64,000 bases of DNA from assembly GCA_026708115.1 (NCBI GenBank), contig JAPOVL010000051.1:1-64000 (forward strand). The letters run 5' to 3'. Made by a program: the position numbers and the translations under genes. This document shows positions 63,053-64,000 of the stretch, one piece after another (the stretch's first letter is position 1; every line of letters starts with the position of its first letter). The notes under the pieces are model-generated. The model worked only from the letters and a program-made list of their open reading frames with translations. It was not told where the DNA came from and searched no databases. The stretch is from Chloroflexota bacterium. GTDB lineage: Bacteria; Chloroflexota; Anaerolineae; Aggregatilineales; Phototrophicaceae.

Positions 63053-64000
63053 TTGATTGATATGATTCTCTTCAACGGTAACATCATCACACTCGACGCC
63101 CGACTGCCGAAAGCCACCGCCCTGGCGACGGCATATGGGCGCATAGCGGCCCTCGGCGACGAGGCCGAGATGCGCCGCTTGGCCGGGCCTGATACGGTCG
63201 AAGTCAACCTGGATGGGAAAACGGTTCTTCCCGGCTTGACAGACGCTCATATTCACTGGGAATGGCAAGCGCGCGCTCTGCGCTCTGTCGATGTGTTTGA
63301 AGTGCCCAGCAAAGAGATCGCATTGGAGCGTGTAGGCGATCGCGCGGCTGCGACGCCGGCGGGCGAATGGATTACTGGACAGGGATGGGCTCAGGATTTG
63401 TGGCCGGATCGCGCTTTCCCGACAAGATTCGATCTGGACGCTGTCGCTCCGGAGAATCCGGTGGTCTTGTTCGCAAAGAGCGGGCACGCGGACTGGGTCA
63501 ATTCCAGGGCGCTTGAAGTTGCCGGCATTACAACGTCCACGGCGGATCCTGAAGGCGGCCAAATTGTGCGCGATGGCGCTGGCGAAGCTACCGGAATTCT
63601 TCTTGAAACGGCGGGCGACCTGGTAAAGGCGGCAGTACCCGATCCGACCAGCGCGCAATTGGCGGAGATGATGGCGGAGGCCCAGAAAGAAGCGCTCGCC
63701 TGTGGCATCACAATGATCCATGATTTTGACGACCCCTCCTGCCTGGTTTCGCTGCAACTGCTGCGCGAGCAAGGTCGGCTGGGCTTGCGCGCGCTCAAGC
63801 ATATCAATCTGAACTGGTTGGACGCGGCCCTAGAATCGGGCATCCGCAGCGGCTTCGGCGACGACTGGATCCGTTTCGGCGCGCTGAAACTCTTTGCCGA
63901 CGGCGCCTTGGGGCCAAAGACCGCGCTCATGTTCGAGCCATACATTGGCGAACCGGAAAACTACGGTATGGCTTTGGTTGATAAGGAAGAGATGGTCGAA
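63053..64000 (+). CDS. Amidohydrolase family protein (YtcJ-like), cut by the window end
   Basis: 316 residues are present without a stop. The N-terminal beta-sandwich (LFNGNIITLDARLPKA) and DAHIHWEWQARAL metal motif near 62 identify a metal-dependent amidohydrolase, close to YtcJ/long-chain amidohydrolases. ACGITMIHDFDDPSC near 220 and LKLFADGALGPKTALM near 285 continue the barrel. The start is TTG at 63053 with GGAGG, or ATG 63062. It is downstream of the PfkB kinase on the same transcript. Confidence 0.82.
   Translation, partial: MIDMILFNGNIITLDARLPKATALATAYGRIAALGDEAEMRRLAGPDTVEVNLDGKTVLPGLTDAHIHWEWQARALRSVDVFEVPSKEIALERVGDRAAATPAGEWITGQGWAQDLWPDRAFPTRFDLDAVAPENPVVLFAKSGHADWVNSRALEVAGITTSTADPEGGQIVRDGAGEATGILLETAGDLVKAAVPDPTSAQLAEMMAEAQKEALACGITMIHDFDDPSCLVSLQLLREQGRLGLRALKHINLNWLDAALESGIRSGFGDDWIRFGALKLFADGALGPKTALMFEPYIGEPENYGMALVDKEEMVE

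Overview
The window reads as a stretch of a moderately GC-rich bacterial chromosome, most likely a member of the Chloroflexota (Anaerolineae-like). The sequence gives no species name. The placement rests on a TIGR03960/TIGR03936 radical-SAM pair, a membrane-GAF protein whose C-terminal helical module I associate with Chloroflexota signalling proteins, a membrane-anchored MurF, an IleS of the long type with a non-standard HIGH motif, and frequent TTG/GTG starts. Genes are densely packed, with mixed strands and many 1-14 bp overlaps. No rRNA, tRNA, CRISPR array, phage or intact insertion sequence was seen.

Layout. 1-565: tandem 107-bp repeats. 566-9080: a kinase-fold phosphotransferase, PlsC, RluB, a membrane glycosyltransferase, the peptidoglycan pair Ddl and MurF, and an alpha/beta hydrolase. 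9087-15942: the TIGR03960 radical SAM protein, a secreted beta-propeller-like protein, DinB, PsuG, the TIGR03936 partner, two small membrane proteins and an SRAP protein. 16041-22697: FtsK, a polytopic membrane-GAF-helical protein, a GNAT and the primary sigma factor. 23260-34931: a repeat-invaded membrane protein, then the arginine cluster argC-argB-argD-argJ followed by carA-carB, hpt and a CCA-adding-type enzyme. 34923-42414: RsmD, a UroD-like protein, two GNATs, AlaX with a coupled unknown gene, and three consecutive membrane-TPR paralogues. 42696-54837: IleS, then a glutamate synthase large subunit with a PucR-family regulator on either side. 54838-57977: a nested transposon-like repeat and a three-gene operon of unknown function. 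58224-61991: rpmH-rnpA-yidD-lipoprotein-yidC-khpB, with a clear promoter at one end and a terminator at the other. 62195-64000: a PfkB kinase and an amidohydrolase cut by the window end.

How the genes work together. ArgJ/B/C/D form the cyclic ornithine pathway, and CarAB supplies carbamoyl phosphate for arginine and pyrimidines. The argC operon has what looks like a complete attenuator: a promoter, a 29-codon reading frame with four Arg codons within six codons, and an intrinsic terminator just before the argC start. GltB, probably controlled by a PucR protein through a palindrome at its start site, would supply the glutamate that this pathway consumes. The rpmH operon couples ribosome and RNase P synthesis with membrane protein insertion.

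The most distinctive non-coding element is a dispersed repeat of about 90 bp with two hairpins (nine copies or relics here). Three copies end exactly where a gene's ribosome binding site and start codon begin, and others have become part of reading frames. The least explained coding region is the three-gene operon at 55517-57977.
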